Shown here one piece after another: positions 49,305 through 58,806 of a stretch of DNA of 64,000 nt. Both the position numbers and the translations under genes were made by a program. Under the pieces are notes generated by a model. The model was not told the DNA's origin. It ran no database searches and saw only the letters and a program-made list of their open reading frames with translations. Position 1 is the first letter of the stretch. Each line of letters begins with the position of its first letter. Source of the stretch: Dysgonomonas sp. BGC7 (GTDB lineage: Bacteria; Bacteroidota; Bacteroidia; Bacteroidales; Dysgonomonadaceae); NCBI RefSeq assembly GCF_001261735.1, contig NZ_CVRP01000006.1:62001-126000 (forward strand), written 5' to 3'.

Positions 49305-50129
49305 TCAAAACTCTCTTAGTCCCGAAGCTTTATATCTGCTGAGGGTTTCGAGCCTCACGGTTTCCCCTATTACAGCACCTTTCTCTTTCAATGCCTGTTC
49401 TACTGTTTTGAAGGCTATTTCAGGATGATTATTGTCCTGACTGAGATGGCAGAGCCATATGTTGTATAGGCTTTTGTTGTATATGCTGGCTATAAATTCG
49501 GCCGACAAGCGGTTGCTCAGGTGGCCTGTACCATTCTTGATTCTTTCTTTCAGATAATAAGGATATTTGCCTGCCTGCAACATATACTCGTCGTAGTTGG
49601 CCTCTATCACCAAATGGTTGGCAGTGGAGGCATATTCTTTGATTTTGTCGGTAATGCAGCCTACATCGGTGAGGAGTACGAATGTCTGTTCGTCAAACTG
49701 TATTTGGTAACCTACGTTTGCTATACTGTCGTGCGGTACATCAAATGCTGTTATCCGGAAGTCATGTATAGAGAATGTTTCTTCCTTGTTTATTGCTCTT
49801 CTGGTTTGTTTTAGGCTGGCTTGTACGGCTCTGTTTCTTAAAATACCTTCGTGTACGGTTTCTGTAGCATAGATGGGGATATTATATTTGTCGCCAAAAC
49901 ATCCTACAGTTTTTATGTGGTCGGCATGGTCGTGTGTAATGAGTACGGCTGCTATTTTGTCGAACGAAACACCGTATTCACGTAATGTTTTTTGAACATT
50001 GCGTATGCCCACACCGGCATCTATTAGTATGCCATAATCGTTGGTTCCCAGATAATAACAGTTCCCGCTGCTGCCGCTTCCAAGGCAAAAGAATTTGTAT
50101 TTATATTGTGTAAATAAGTTGTATTGCAT
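49305..50129 (-). CDS. MBL-fold metallo-hydrolase (YycJ/WalJ-like)
   Basis: From the ATG at 50129 the protein has 274 residues. It starts like other YycJ-type proteins (KFFCLGSGSSGNCYYLGTND), with the metallo-beta-lactamase motif LITHDHADHIKTVGC (HxHxDH), DVPHDSIANVGYQIQF, VLLTDVGCITDKIKEY, LVIEANYDEYMLQ and LCHLSQDNNHPEIA. It probably hydrolyses a phosphodiester; relatives act in cell-wall or DNA-related processes. The longer frame to 50195 lacks family similarity and is rejected. TAACTTTGC (minus, 50137-50145) lies only eight bases before the ATG. Confidence 0.9.
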   Translation of the reverse strand: MQYNLFTQYKYKFFCLGSGSSGNCYYLGTNDYGILIDAGVGIRNVQKTLREYGVSFDKIAAVLITHDHADHIKTVGCFGDKYNIPIYATETVHEGILRNRAVQASLKQTRRAINKEETFSIHDFRITAFDVPHDSIANVGYQIQFDEQTFVLLTDVGCITDKIKEYASTANHLVIEANYDEYMLQAGKYPYYLKERIKNGTGHLSNRLSAEFIASIYNKSLYNIWLCHLSQDNNHPEIAFKTVEQALKEKGAVIGETVRLETLSRYKASGLREF

Positions 50130-50136
50130 GATGCTT

Positions 50137-50145
50137 GCAAAGTTA
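50137..50145 (-). promoter_or_regulatory. -7 element very close to the MBL gene start
   Basis: Minus-strand TAACTTTGC ending 8 bases before the ATG at 50129; the transcript would have almost no leader. No clear -33 TTTG. Confidence 0.45.
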
Positions 50146-50160
50146 CTAGAGTCTGTCCAT

Positions 50161-50197
50161 AAAAAAAGTGCCCGTAACGTTAAAGTTATGAACACTT
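50161..50197 (-). terminator. Terminator of yjdM
   Basis: AAGTG and TAAC pair with GTTA and CACTT around a short loop, followed on the minus strand by seven T; 24 bases after the yjdM stop. Confidence 0.65.
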
Positions 50198-50220
50198 CAG
50201 TTTATTTTTATCAAGTAATG

Positions 50221-50553
50221 TTAACCTTTTTTCAGAAAGCAAGTCTTTAAGACAATACTCGATCCGTCTATCTTACAATCCACTTCGGTTGGTTCTTCTG
50301 TCAGGCGGATGCTTCTTACTTTTGTTCCACGTTTTATTACCATTGACGAGCCTTTCACCTTCAGGTCTTTTATTACAGTTACTGCATCTCCGTCGAGAAG
50401 CTCGGCTCCATTACTGTCGCGGGGGGTAGTGTCTTCAATTTCTGTGTGCGCTTCGCCTGTCCATTCATGAAAACAATCGGGACAAATAAAAGCTGTTCCG
50501 TCAAAATAAGTATTTGCCATATTACAAGCCGGGCAATTCGGTGTTTCTTCCAT
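50221..50553 (-). CDS. yjdM: YjdM/PhnA-like zinc-ribbon protein
   Basis: The 110-residue protein has a zinc ribbon at the start (CPACNMANTYFDGTAFICPD with a second CxxC, then CFHEW) and the PhnA C-terminal domain: LLDGDAVTVIKDLKVKGSSM, VIKRGTKVRSIRLTEEPTEV and DCKIDGSSIVLKTCFLKK. Family members are widely distributed and named after the phosphonate region in E. coli, but their role is unclear. It is expressed from its own consensus promoter and ends at a hairpin before the MBL gene. Confidence 0.92.
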   Translation of the reverse strand: MEETPNCPACNMANTYFDGTAFICPDCFHEWTGEAHTEIEDTTPRDSNGAELLDGDAVTVIKDLKVKGSSMVIKRGTKVRSIRLTEEPTEVDCKIDGSSIVLKTCFLKKG

Positions 50554-50585
50554 CTCTAAGTTTGTTTTTTATTAGTGTAATCTTT

Positions 50586-50616
50586 GCAAAGATAACCTAA
50601 ATAAGGCTAGGCTGCA
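50586..50616 (-). promoter_or_regulatory. Promoter of yjdM
   Basis: Minus strand: TTG (50614-50616), 19 bases, TATCTTTGC (50586-50594), 33 bases before the ATG. Confidence 0.75.
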
Positions 50617-50692
50617 ACTGTATATATTCCTAATAGGGGTTATTACTTTCAATAATAGCAGTTAATTATAATCTTGAAAACGAGAAAAAACT

Positions 50693-50701
50693 TATCTTTG
50701 C
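50693..50701 (+). promoter_or_regulatory. -7 element upstream of the PMT-type glycosyltransferase
   Basis: TATCTTTGC, 22 bases before the ATG at 50724; TTG at 50674-50676 is 16 bases upstream, a little close for a -33 element. Confidence 0.55.
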
Positions 50702-50723
50702 AGAAATATTCAAATGGCTATAT

Positions 50724-52496
50724 ATGAAGAAGTCTCATTTTTTACAAACGCTTTACCTTCAAAAGCCCCTTCTTTTGATTCTGCTTATTGCAACATTATC
50801 CACTTTGCCGTGGATAGGTTTAGGGGATTTTTATACTAAAGGAGAGCCTCGTGAGGCCGTTTTAGCTGTTTCTATGATAGAGAAAGGCGAATGGGTGATT
50901 CCCTCGAACTATGCAGATGAATTTGCATATAAACCGCCATTGAATCACTGGATGATTGCCGGATTGTCTTTGGTGCTGACCAAAGGTGAAGTTACTCCGT
51001 TTACATCCCGCTTGCCTTCTACAATCGCTTTCATTGCTATGATAGGCGTTTGTTTTATGTTCTTTGCACGCCGTCGTCCTGTTTTGGAGGCCTTTGTCTC
51101 TTGTCTTATACTTATCACCTGCTTTGAAATACATCGGGCTGCTATGACTACCCGTGTCGATATGGTTCTTACATTCTTTCTTGTAGCGGGACTTATACAG
51201 ATGTATACGTGGTATGAAAAGCGGCGAATAGGACAACTTATATCCGTTTGGTTTTTGCTTAGTATGGCTACTTTGACAAAAGGGCCTGTCGGAATACTAC
51301 TGCCATGTATGATATTTGGAGTATATCTCCTTTGCCAAAAGGAGAATTTCTTCAAAGCAGCTTTGAAATGTATTGTAGCCGGATTACCGGCATTGATAAT
51401 TCCGCTTATATGGTATTATGCTGCTTATGAGATAAAAGGAGACGCATTCTTCGACAGGGTTTTCTATGAAAATATAGGAAGGTTTATTCACATGCAGTCG
51501 TCAGACCTCAATGCTGGCTACGAATTGGGGCATGAAGGATCTTTCTGGGTATATTTTGCATATCTGGCTTCGGGCTTCCTTCCTTGGACTATTTTGTTGG
51601 TTATATCCCTGTTTTTTATCAAATACAACAAACCCGGTTCGCTGAAAGCTATTGTAAATAGACTGCTGTCGATGGATAAGGTTCTTCTATTTAGCCTGTC
51701 TGTTGTAGTAATATCGCTGATCTTTTATTCGATACCTATTTCCAAGCGTAGTGTTTACATAATGCTTGTCTATCCGTTTTTGGCTATATTTATTGCGCGC
51801 TTCTTCATATATCTTGCCGATTTCAAGCCGAGAGCAGTACGTATCTCTACATGGATATTAGTTTCTATAGCTTTTATTGCACTACTTGTTGTGGGATTGT
51901 CTTATACAGGCGTACTCAATATAGAAGAACTGTCTCATAATTTCTCTAAACGAGAAAGAACATTACGGGATATGAAAATATTCTCCGATATGTTTCTCAG
52001 TCCGGGAGGCTTCGGCTTGTTTGCCCTTTTTGTTCTGTTATGGGCTATTATAAATAGCATTTATTTACTGAGCAAAAGAATGAATGTGAAGATTCTGATG
52101 GCAGGATTTGGAGTTATGCTGGCAATCAACATCTTTCTCGATGCTTATCTTCTACAGGGATTTAAGAATACATACTCTTCCCGTCCTTTTGCAGAACATC
52201 TTTCTCAGAAATACGATCTGGAGGGTAATGTGTATGTAACTAATAATCTTGAGAAATATAATAACCTTTACGGTCTGAATTTTTATTTACACAATATTTT
52301 CCAGAATATAGATATCGCAAAACCTGAAAAAGGGTACTTTGTTACTCTCAACCGATACTCGGAGCAAGTTCAGGAAGAATACAGCAATTATAAATTTACC
52401 TTGTTGCAATCAAGCGATAAATACAATGACTTGAAAGATGAGATTCTCTTTTTCAAAATAGAAAAGAAAGAGAGTCCGAAAGGAAATACAAACTAA
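50724..52496 (+). CDS. ArnT/PMT-2 type lipid-linked glycosyltransferase
   Basis: A 590-residue GT-C protein with about 11 helices through residue ~470 and a soluble C-terminal domain. The first periplasmic loop has STLPWIGLGDFYTKGEPREA (the acidic GEPREA motif typical of ArnT/GT39), then ANYADEFAYKPPLNHWMIAG with the KPP motif, and TLTKGPVGILLPC further in. It probably transfers a sugar from a polyprenyl phosphate to lipid A or another envelope acceptor, as ArnT does for aminoarabinose. It begins a three-gene unit with a GtrA protein 9 bases downstream, which may supply or flip the lipid-linked sugar. Confidence 0.88.
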   Translation: MKKSHFLQTLYLQKPLLLILLIATLSTLPWIGLGDFYTKGEPREAVLAVSMIEKGEWVIPSNYADEFAYKPPLNHWMIAGLSLVLTKGEVTPFTSRLPSTIAFIAMIGVCFMFFARRRPVLEAFVSCLILITCFEIHRAAMTTRVDMVLTFFLVAGLIQMYTWYEKRRIGQLISVWFLLSMATLTKGPVGILLPCMIFGVYLLCQKENFFKAALKCIVAGLPALIIPLIWYYAAYEIKGDAFFDRVFYENIGRFIHMQSSDLNAGYELGHEGSFWVYFAYLASGFLPWTILLVISLFFIKYNKPGSLKAIVNRLLSMDKVLLFSLSVVVISLIFYSIPISKRSVYIMLVYPFLAIFIARFFIYLADFKPRAVRISTWILVSIAFIALLVVGLSYTGVLNIEELSHNFSKRERTLRDMKIFSDMFLSPGGFGLFALFVLLWAIINSIYLLSKRMNVKILMAGFGVMLAINIFLDAYLLQGFKNTYSSRPFAEHLSQKYDLEGNVYVTNNLEKYNNLYGLNFYLHNIFQNIDIAKPEKGYFVTLNRYSEQVQEEYSNYKFTLLQSSDKYNDLKDEILFFKIEKKESPKGNTN

Positions 52497-52505
52497 AAAC
52501 TACAC

Positions 52506-52979
52506 ATGAAGCAAAAGATCGTAGATCTATCTAAAAACAAATCAGTCAGGCAACTGATAAAATATGGAATAGTAGGATCTGTAGGAGCGCTGATAGATTT
52601 TGGAGTATTCTATTTACTTGCAATAAAACTATCGGTACATTATCCCTTTTCTCCACATATTGTAGACTTACTAGGCAGTAAATTGCCTGTTCACATCATT
52701 GATATGGATGTGTCACATATTATTAGCAATATTCTGGCTATTATCAATAATTTTGTACTGAATAGTTATTTTACATTTAAGGTAACTGACAACAAGCTTA
52801 AGCGTTTTTTCTCTTTTGCCGGAGTTGCTGCTATTGGTCTGGTAATAAGTACAACCCTGATGACAGTATTTATTGGTCAATTCGAAATACCCGAAATGGT
52901 TTCGAAAGGCTTGTCTATTGTTATAGTTGCTGCTATTCAGTTTGTTATAAATAAGCTATTCACATTCAAAGAAAACTAA
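52506..52979 (+). CDS. GtrA family membrane protein
   Basis: The 157-residue protein has four helices and the GtrA pattern: RQLIKYGIVGSVGALIDFGV, then FYLLAIKL, SHIISNILAIINNFVLNSYF with TFKVTD, and a second half FFSFAGVAAIGLVISTTLMT and AAIQFVINKLFTFKEN ending in the typical KxFTF. GtrA-like proteins move lipid-linked sugars across the inner membrane or partner with glycosyltransferases. Nine bases separate it from the PMT-type gene. A ~50-residue loop between helices 1 and 2 is longer than usual. Confidence 0.87.
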   Translation: MKQKIVDLSKNKSVRQLIKYGIVGSVGALIDFGVFYLLAIKLSVHYPFSPHIVDLLGSKLPVHIIDMDVSHIISNILAIINNFVLNSYFTFKVTDNKLKRFFSFAGVAAIGLVISTTLMTVFIGQFEIPEMVSKGLSIVIVAAIQFVINKLFTFKEN

Positions 52980-53115
52980 AAATTGAGACGTCCTAATTTT
53001 AACTTTTGAGATCTATAAATCGGCAAACAATATTAAGATTCATTTGTTTATTAGGGTATATACAGACCTTCGATCTATATTAATACGGACTTCCTACTCT
53101 GACAATTGTAAAAAT

Positions 53116-54246
53116 ATGCTAAATAAGGGAATTAGAAAATATGTATCCAATCCGGCTATCGGACTTTTGCCATTTATATTATTTATTGTTCTACGGTCTT
53201 TTACCATCTCTGTAGGGCCGGCTCTGATTATATCTTTTGTGTGGACTGTAGTCTGTGAGATGTTTCTCAGACTATCATATAAAACCAGAGGCTTTAGCCT
53301 TACTTTCTATATATCTGCAATAGCCATCCTCATCACTCTTATTGTTTGGTTTTTTTCATATAAGTATGTAAAAAAGCCCTTTGTCTATGTTGTTGTTTTC
53401 GAGGCATGTATAGTCTGTTTGTTTATGATATTGAGAGCTAGTAAATTATATATAGGAGTATTCTTTTTCCGGCAGAAAAACTTAATAGAGAAAGCGTTAT
53501 TGAATGAGTTTTATGATTCCGTCACTCTTATACAATATGGACTTACCCTGCATATATTCAGTATATTATTATATACACAATTTACAATCAGTGTACATGA
53601 GGCTGTTGTGTTAGACATAATTATGTTTACTGTAATACCATCTCTTATTATCTTGCTTGTTGGTGTTTATCAGGTCTTCAAAGTAAGTACACTGGCATCT
53701 AAACTGAGAAAAGAAGAATGGTTGCCGATTGTTACCGATAAAGGTGAAGTGACAGGAAAGATAGCAAAAAGTGTATCTCTCAATATGAAGAATAAGTTTC
53801 TTCATCCGGTAGTGAGAGTGGCTCTTATATCGAATTCGAAGGTTTACTTACAGGAACGTCCTCTAAGTGACAATCTGAGTCCGGGAAAGTTGGACTATCC
53901 GTTCGAGAAATATATGCTCTATAATCACGAAATAAATCTGGCTGCACGCAATAGTATAAGGCAAATGCTGGGGCAAGAAATGGACTTGTCTATAAAATTC
54001 TTGTTGAAATATGTTTTCGAAAACGATGATACAAAGCGTCTTATATTTCTGTTTGTAGTTCATCTGGATGATGAAGACCTTATAAAACGTGATGGCAAGA
54101 TGAAAGGTAAATTCTGGACTGTAAAACAGTTAGAAGAGGCTTTTGCCGATGAGGTTTTCAGCGAATGCTTCGAGTTAGAATTTGAGTATTTAAAGAATAT
54201 GGTTCTTGTACCTTCCGATATAATGGCTCATCCTAGTGGTAACTAA
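53116..54246 (+). CDS. Multi-helix membrane protein fused to a degenerate Nudix-like domain
   Basis: From the ATG at 53116 the protein has 376 residues; the frame is open from 53044 but that part has no good start. The N-terminal half (about 1-190) has six or seven hydrophobic helices (IGLLPFILFIVLRSFTISVG and others). From about residue 200 a soluble domain resembles Nudix: EEWLPIVTDKGEVTG, HPVVRVALISNSKVYLQERP, DYPFEKYMLYNHEINLAARN and SIRQMLGQEM. The Nudix box GX5EX7REUXEEXGU is largely lost (the REUXEE part reads RNSIRQML), so pyrophosphatase activity is unlikely. It may be a sensor. It lies 136 bases after gtrA-like gene on the same strand. Confidence 0.7.
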   Translation: MLNKGIRKYVSNPAIGLLPFILFIVLRSFTISVGPALIISFVWTVVCEMFLRLSYKTRGFSLTFYISAIAILITLIVWFFSYKYVKKPFVYVVVFEACIVCLFMILRASKLYIGVFFFRQKNLIEKALLNEFYDSVTLIQYGLTLHIFSILLYTQFTISVHEAVVLDIIMFTVIPSLIILLVGVYQVFKVSTLASKLRKEEWLPIVTDKGEVTGKIAKSVSLNMKNKFLHPVVRVALISNSKVYLQERPLSDNLSPGKLDYPFEKYMLYNHEINLAARNSIRQMLGQEMDLSIKFLLKYVFENDDTKRLIFLFVVHLDDEDLIKRDGKMKGKFWTVKQLEEAFADEVFSECFELEFEYLKNMVLVPSDIMAHPSGN

Positions 54247-54307
54247 AACCTACGTTATATTTTTTACCTCTATTTTTGTGTTAACGTGAAGGAAAAAAGC
54301 CATTAAG

Positions 54308-55213
54308 CTATATTCCTTTTCGGTTTCTCCATACCTGATAAGAATTTACTATATTTTGCCAAAGCACATAAGCTCCCGGTCCAATGGATGAAATAGGATT
54401 CAGATATGTTTGAGCCATCCATATGGCAAGGATTGTGTTTTTCTGTCCTAAGCCTTGACCTCCTGCTATTGTGTCGTTGTATATTCGTCCTAGTCGGCGT
54501 CCGATAAGAAATTGACCTATACAGATGATGAGCGCAATCAGAGCAATACTAATCTCGACTGTAAATTGAGGGTTCTCCTGATCTATTATAAACTGAACGG
54601 TCTTTCCTGTAATAATAATAAGTGCGACCGACCAAAGATAGAACGGTAGTGATTTCGCTTTCTGAATTTCGTGATGTACCCTTGGCAAGTATTTTTGCAA
54701 TATTAAAGCTCCGAACAGAGGAATGAATAATAGAACAAATACTTTACTGAATACAATCCAGAATGAATTGACAAAAGAAGCTGCATCGACTTCTCCTGTG
54801 AATGCAAAGATAATGGGTGCAATAACGATAATGGTGAGGTTGCACAGCAAGCTGTATGTTGTGAGACTTTCTACACTTCCACCCAACATACCTGTTATTA
54901 CGGGAGCAGATGTTGCCGTAGGAGCCAATATACAGATCATAGCCCCTTGCGCAACAATATGATTGAGTGGTAACAACAGAAGGTAGACCACTATACTTCC
55001 TGCTACCTGTATAACTATTAGCCATAAGTGGAGGCGAGTAAAGTGCAGTTCACGAAACGAAATGCTACAATAGGTTATTAGTAGCATGATGGCTATGAGG
55101 TATGGTGTAAGAAAAGATAACTCTCCCACATAGCGATGAAATATAATACCTATTGCCATCGCAATAGGCATCATATAAGCTTTTATTTTACCAATCATAT
55201 TGCTGTATTTCAT
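54308..55213 (-). CDS. BASS-like (bile acid:sodium symporter family) transporter
   Basis: From the ATG at 55213 the protein has 301 residues and nine or ten helices. IMLLITYCSISFRELHFTRL and ICILAPTATSAPVITGMLGG (the conserved crossing region with a Pro and small residues) and GQGLGQKNTILAIWMAQTYL near the end resemble the BASS/arsenite-type transporter fold. The substrate is unknown; relatives carry bile acids, pantothenate or ketopantoate and other organic anions. The upstream frame to 55252 is not used. It is a single gene convergent with the Nudix-like fusion gene and downstream of the valS terminator. Confidence 0.72.
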   Translation of the reverse strand: MKYSNMIGKIKAYMMPIAMAIGIIFHRYVGELSFLTPYLIAIMLLITYCSISFRELHFTRLHLWLIVIQVAGSIVVYLLLLPLNHIVAQGAMICILAPTATSAPVITGMLGGSVESLTTYSLLCNLTIIVIAPIIFAFTGEVDAASFVNSFWIVFSKVFVLLFIPLFGALILQKYLPRVHHEIQKAKSLPFYLWSVALIIITGKTVQFIIDQENPQFTVEISIALIALIICIGQFLIGRRLGRIYNDTIAGGQGLGQKNTILAIWMAQTYLNPISSIGPGAYVLWQNIVNSYQVWRNRKGI

Positions 55214-55289
55214 TATCTTTTGTTCTGACTGAAAGAGAATGACCAAAGGCAATATTTAGCCTTTTAATTACTACGTATAAAGTTAGTGA

Positions 55290-55320
55290 AAAAAGAAGGG
55301 ATAACATTCGTTACCCCCTC
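55290..55320 (-). terminator. Terminator of valS
   Basis: AGGG and TAAC pair with GTTA and CCCCT around ATTC; on the minus strand it is followed by TTCTTTTTT. It lies just after the valS stop. Confidence 0.75.
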
Positions 55321-55327
55321 TGTTTCA

Positions 55328-57946
55328 TTATTGCTTATTCAGGTTAGTTATACTTTCCTTTATCGTCTTTATCTTGCTTTCCGCATCGGCCTGTTTCTTG
55401 CGTTCATTGTCCACTATTTCAGGTTTTGCATTGGCTACGAATTTTTCATTGCTGAGTTTATTTGCTACCGACTTGAGGAAGCCTTCGAGATAAACTAATT
55501 CTTCGTTCAGTTTCTTTAATTCGGCCTCTATGTCGATGTTGTTTCCCAATGGGATGGAAAATTCGGTAGTACCTACCAGGAATGAAGCTGCGGTAGGGTC
55601 TTTTTCTTTTACTATGTTGATAGCAGATAAGTTGCCCATCTTGGTAATTACACTGTTGTATCGTATGTTGTGTTCGCCTGCAACATCAAGAGCCAATTCC
55701 TCCTTGTTTGGTATGTTCTTTTGAAGTCGTATTGTGCGTATGCCCGCGATAATTTCTTTTGCCTTATCGAACGTTGCGAGCAAATCATTATCAATGGCTG
55801 TCTGTTTCGGTATTGATGAGGTCATAATGCTTTCCCCTTCACCTCTCTCTTTCAACGCTTGCCATAGCTCTTCTGTGATAAATGGCATAAACGGATGGAG
55901 CAAACGAAGCAAAGAATCGAAATACCCGAGAGTAGCCTCGTAGGTTCTTCTGTCTATCGGTTGCTGATAAGCCGGTTTTACCATTTCGAGATACCAAGAT
56001 GAAAACTCGTCCCAGAATAGCTTGTAAACAGCCATCAGGGCTTCAGAAAGACGATACTTTTCAAACAGGTCGTTTAGTTCGTTTATTGTTTTCGACAATG
56101 TGTTTTCGAACCATTCTATAGCTGTTTTTGCAGCTTCGGGTTGTTCTATGCTATCGCTAACTTCCCATCCTTTTACAAGGCGGAAAGCATTCCATATTTT
56201 ATTGTTGAAATTACGTCCCTGTTCGCACAGTCCTTCATCGAAGGGCAGGTCGTTTCCGGCAGGGGCGGTAAGGAGCAATCCCATACGGACTCCATCGGCA
56301 CCGTATTTCTCCATCAATTCGATAGGATCGGGCGAGTTACCTAATTGTTTCGACATCTTACGTCCCAGCTTGTCGCGCACAATTCCTGTGAAATATACAT
56401 TTTCGAAACAGGCTTTTCCTCTGTATTCATATCCCGACATAATCATGCGGGCTACCCAGAAGAAAATGATATCCGGCCCTGTTACAAGATCGTTTGTAGG
56501 ATAGTAGTAATTTATTTCTTTATTGTCAGGGTTGTTGATGCCATCAAATACGGATATTGGCCACAACCATGATGAGAACCACGTGTCGAGGCAGTCTTCG
56601 TCTTGACGTAGATCAGCCATCGTCAGATTTGGATTCGTCTTCTGAGCTTTTTCCAAAGCTTTTTCATCTGTTTCGGCAATAACAAATCCTCCTTCGGGGA
56701 GGTAATATGCTGGTATTCGATGTCCCCACCACAACTGACGGCTGATGTTCCAATCCTTGATGTTCTCCATCCAGTGACGGTATGTATTCTTGAATTTTGC
56801 AGGATGGAATTTAATCGTATCATTTTCTACTGCATCAAGTGCAGGTTTTGCCAGATCTTCCATTTTCAGGAACCATTGCATAGATAGTTTCGGCTCGATA
56901 GGAACATTTGTACGTTCCGAAAAACCTACACTATTTGTATATGCTTCTACTTTCTCGAGCAGGTCTGAGGCTTCCAGATCTTTTTCTATCTGCTTGCGCA
57001 CATCGAATCTGTCTATACCTTCGTATTGCAGGGCATGGGCGTTAAGAGTACCATCATCGTTTAGTATGTCGATGCTCTCAAGATTATATTTTTCTCCCAA
57101 CATGTAGTCGTTCACATCGTGGGCAGGAGTTACTTTCAGGAATCCTGTACCAAACTCCACATCTACATATTCGTCTTCTATAATAGGTACTATACGGTTA
57201 GCAATAGGTACAATAACCTTTTTGCCCTTCATATGGGCTGTTTTTGGATCGTTCGGGTTGATACATACAGCAACGTCTCCGAATATTGTTTCGGGACGGG
57301 TTGTAGCTACTACAATGTATCCATCTTCTCCCTCTACTTTATATCGTACATAATATAGTTTGCCATTTACTTCCTTGTGTATTACTTCTTCGTCCGACAC
57401 TGCTGTTTTTGCAGCAGGATCCCAGTTTACCATACGGATGCCCCGGTAGATGAGCCCTTTTTCGTAGAGGTCGACAAATACTTTGAGTACACTTTCGGAA
57501 CGCTTTTCGTCCATTGTAAAGCAAGTTCGTTCCCAGTCGCATGATGCACCCAGTTTTTTCAACTGTTCGAGTATAATACCTCCGTGCTTGTGTGTCCAAT
57601 CCCATGCGTGCTTTAGGAATTCGTCACGGCTCAGGTCGGTCTTCTTTATTCCTTCCGTGGCAAGCTTAGCAACTACCTTTGCCTCCGTGGCAATAGACGC
57701 ATGGTCTGTACCCGGTACCCAGCAGGCATTTTTGCCCATCATGCGTGCACGCCGCACAAGTATATCTTGTATGGTATTGTTCAGCATGTGCCCCATATGT
57801 AATACTCCGGTGACGTTGGGTGGAGGAATAACAATCGTATAAGGTTCGCGACTATCCGGCTCGGAATGGAATAATTTATTTTCCAGCCAATATTTATACC
57901 ATTTGTCCTCTACTTCGGCAGGGTTGTATTTACTTGCAATTTCCAT
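55328..57946 (-). CDS. valS: Valyl-tRNA synthetase
   Basis: From the ATG at 57946 the protein has 872 residues. The class I HIGH motif is [20 protein letters not shown], followed by [16 protein letters not shown]. The CP1 editing domain lies at about 200-330 ([36 protein letters not shown]). [20 protein letters not shown] holds the KMSKS motif, then the anticodon-binding helices and a C-terminal coiled-coil arm ([36 protein letters not shown]). Length and motifs are complete. TATTTTTG on the minus strand (57977-57984) is a possible -7 box, 31 bases upstream. Confidence 0.97.
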   Translation of the reverse strand: MEIASKYNPAEVEDKWYKYWLENKLFHSEPDSREPYTIVIPPPNVTGVLHMGHMLNNTIQDILVRRARMMGKNACWVPGTDHASIATEAKVVAKLATEGIKKTDLSRDEFLKHAWDWTHKHGGIILEQLKKLGASCDWERTCFTMDEKRSESVLKVFVDLYEKGLIYRGIRMVNWDPAAKTAVSDEEVIHKEVNGKLYYVRYKVEGEDGYIVVATTRPETIFGDVAVCINPNDPKTAHMKGKKVIVPIANRIVPIIEDEYVDVEFGTGFLKVTPAHDVNDYMLGEKYNLESIDILNDDGTLNAHALQYEGIDRFDVRKQIEKDLEASDLLEKVEAYTNSVGFSERTNVPIEPKLSMQWFLKMEDLAKPALDAVENDTIKFHPAKFKNTYRHWMENIKDWNISRQLWWGHRIPAYYLPEGGFVIAETDEKALEKAQKTNPNLTMADLRQDEDCLDTWFSSWLWPISVFDGINNPDNKEINYYYPTNDLVTGPDIIFFWVARMIMSGYEYRGKACFENVYFTGIVRDKLGRKMSKQLGNSPDPIELMEKYGADGVRMGLLLTAPAGNDLPFDEGLCEQGRNFNNKIWNAFRLVKGWEVSDSIEQPEAAKTAIEWFENTLSKTINELNDLFEKYRLSEALMAVYKLFWDEFSSWYLEMVKPAYQQPIDRRTYEATLGYFDSLLRLLHPFMPFITEELWQALKERGEGESIMTSSIPKQTAIDNDLLATFDKAKEIIAGIRTIRLQKNIPNKEELALDVAGEHNIRYNSVITKMGNLSAINIVKEKDPTAASFLVGTTEFSIPLGNNIDIEAELKKLNEELVYLEGFLKSVANKLSNEKFVANAKPEIVDNERKKQADAESKIKTIKESITNLNKQ

Positions 57947-57976
57947 ATTAATAGTTGAATAACTTTTTAGAGGGAA

Positions 57977-57984
57977 CAAAAATA
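57977..57984 (-). promoter_or_regulatory. -7 element for valS
   Basis: Minus-strand TATTTTTG, 31 bases before the valS start at 57946; no clear -33 element. Confidence 0.45.
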
Positions 57985-58015
57985 CGAAATAGTTTCTTAT
58001 TTATTAGTATAGATA

Positions 58016-58057
58016 AAAAAGGAGTTGTCTTTTTTACTATTAAGACACCTCCCTTTT
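58016..58057 (-). terminator. Terminator of the sigma/anti-sigma operon
   Basis: GGAG and TGTCTT pair with AAGACA and CTCC (one mismatch) around a T-rich loop, followed by T on the minus strand; 28 bases after the stop of the last operon gene. Confidence 0.75.
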
Positions 58058-58084
58058 AAACAGTTATTTATTATCCGAAAGATT

Positions 58085-58780
58085 TTATTTTCTTATACTT
58101 CCTCCTCCTGATTTTTTTGAGTTGAGGTTATCACATCTAAATTCTTTGATATCCACATCCGATCCTCCACTGGCGATAATATCGGCAGACTTGGCTTTTC
58201 CTTTCAGTTCTACGTCTGATCCTCCGCTTACTGCTATTTTCACATAATCGGCATCTGCAATATTTATATCAGTATCGCTGCCTCCCGACGCTGCAAGATT
58301 AAGATTTTTTACCTGAAGATTTTTGATATCGCAATCTGCACCTCCCGAGAGGGCTATTTTACAGTCTTCTGCAGCTAACCTGCCTATTTCTATATCTGCA
58401 CCTCCCAATGCTGCTATAGAGAAGTCTCCCTTATTGGTTACTTGCGTTGCTTTAAAGTCTGCACCGGAAGATATAGCAACTGCATTGAGGTTGGGGGCTG
58501 ACACATATGCATTTATTTTTACATTGTTATTTCTTCTCATTTTGGTGTTTCTTCCCAGATTGAGGGATTTGTCAGTTACGCTTACTGCTATCTCTTTCAT
58601 GGTTTCGGCATCGGTTTCTATTTCTACCGAGTACGAACTGCCTTGAGTAAAATATACATTTATTCCTGCATTAGCGTTTATCTTCTCGAAATTAGCAGCT
58701 TGCCTTTTTTCCTTAATCACTTGAGCAGATATGCCAAATGATATAGAACAGCAAATGAGTAAAAGGGTGATAGTTTTCAT
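58085..58780 (-). CDS. Secreted head-GIN/DUF2807 repeat protein
   Basis: The 231-residue protein has a signal peptide (MKTITLLLICCSISFGISAQ). The mature part starts with the GIN motif region (ANFEKINANAGINVYFTQGS) and continues as a right-handed beta-helix made of short units whose turns repeat SGGAD/SGGSD every ~19-22 residues: AISSGADFKA, AALGGADIEI, ALSGGADCDI, AASGGSDTDI, AVSGGSDVEL, IASGGSDVDI. The Asp-rich turns could bind calcium. It is probably secreted or at the cell surface. It is the last gene of the ECF sigma operon, 26 bases after the preceding gene. Confidence 0.88.
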   Translation of the reverse strand: MKTITLLLICCSISFGISAQVIKEKRQAANFEKINANAGINVYFTQGSSYSVEIETDAETMKEIAVSVTDKSLNLGRNTKMRRNNNVKINAYVSAPNLNAVAISSGADFKATQVTNKGDFSIAALGGADIEIGRLAAEDCKIALSGGADCDIKNLQVKNLNLAASGGSDTDINIADADYVKIAVSGGSDVELKGKAKSADIIASGGSDVDIKEFRCDNLNSKKSGGGSIRK

Positions 58781-58806
58781 AATGTAATTTTTAATTTATT
58801 AGAGTG

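Noticed and set aside
50129-50195. Longer N terminus for the MBL hydrolase
   Set aside because: The extra 22 residues are not family-like and would run through the yjdM terminator region and the -7 box.
56100-56504. Open frame antisense to valS (about 134 residues)
   Set aside because: Lies fully within valS and shows no domain or start signal.
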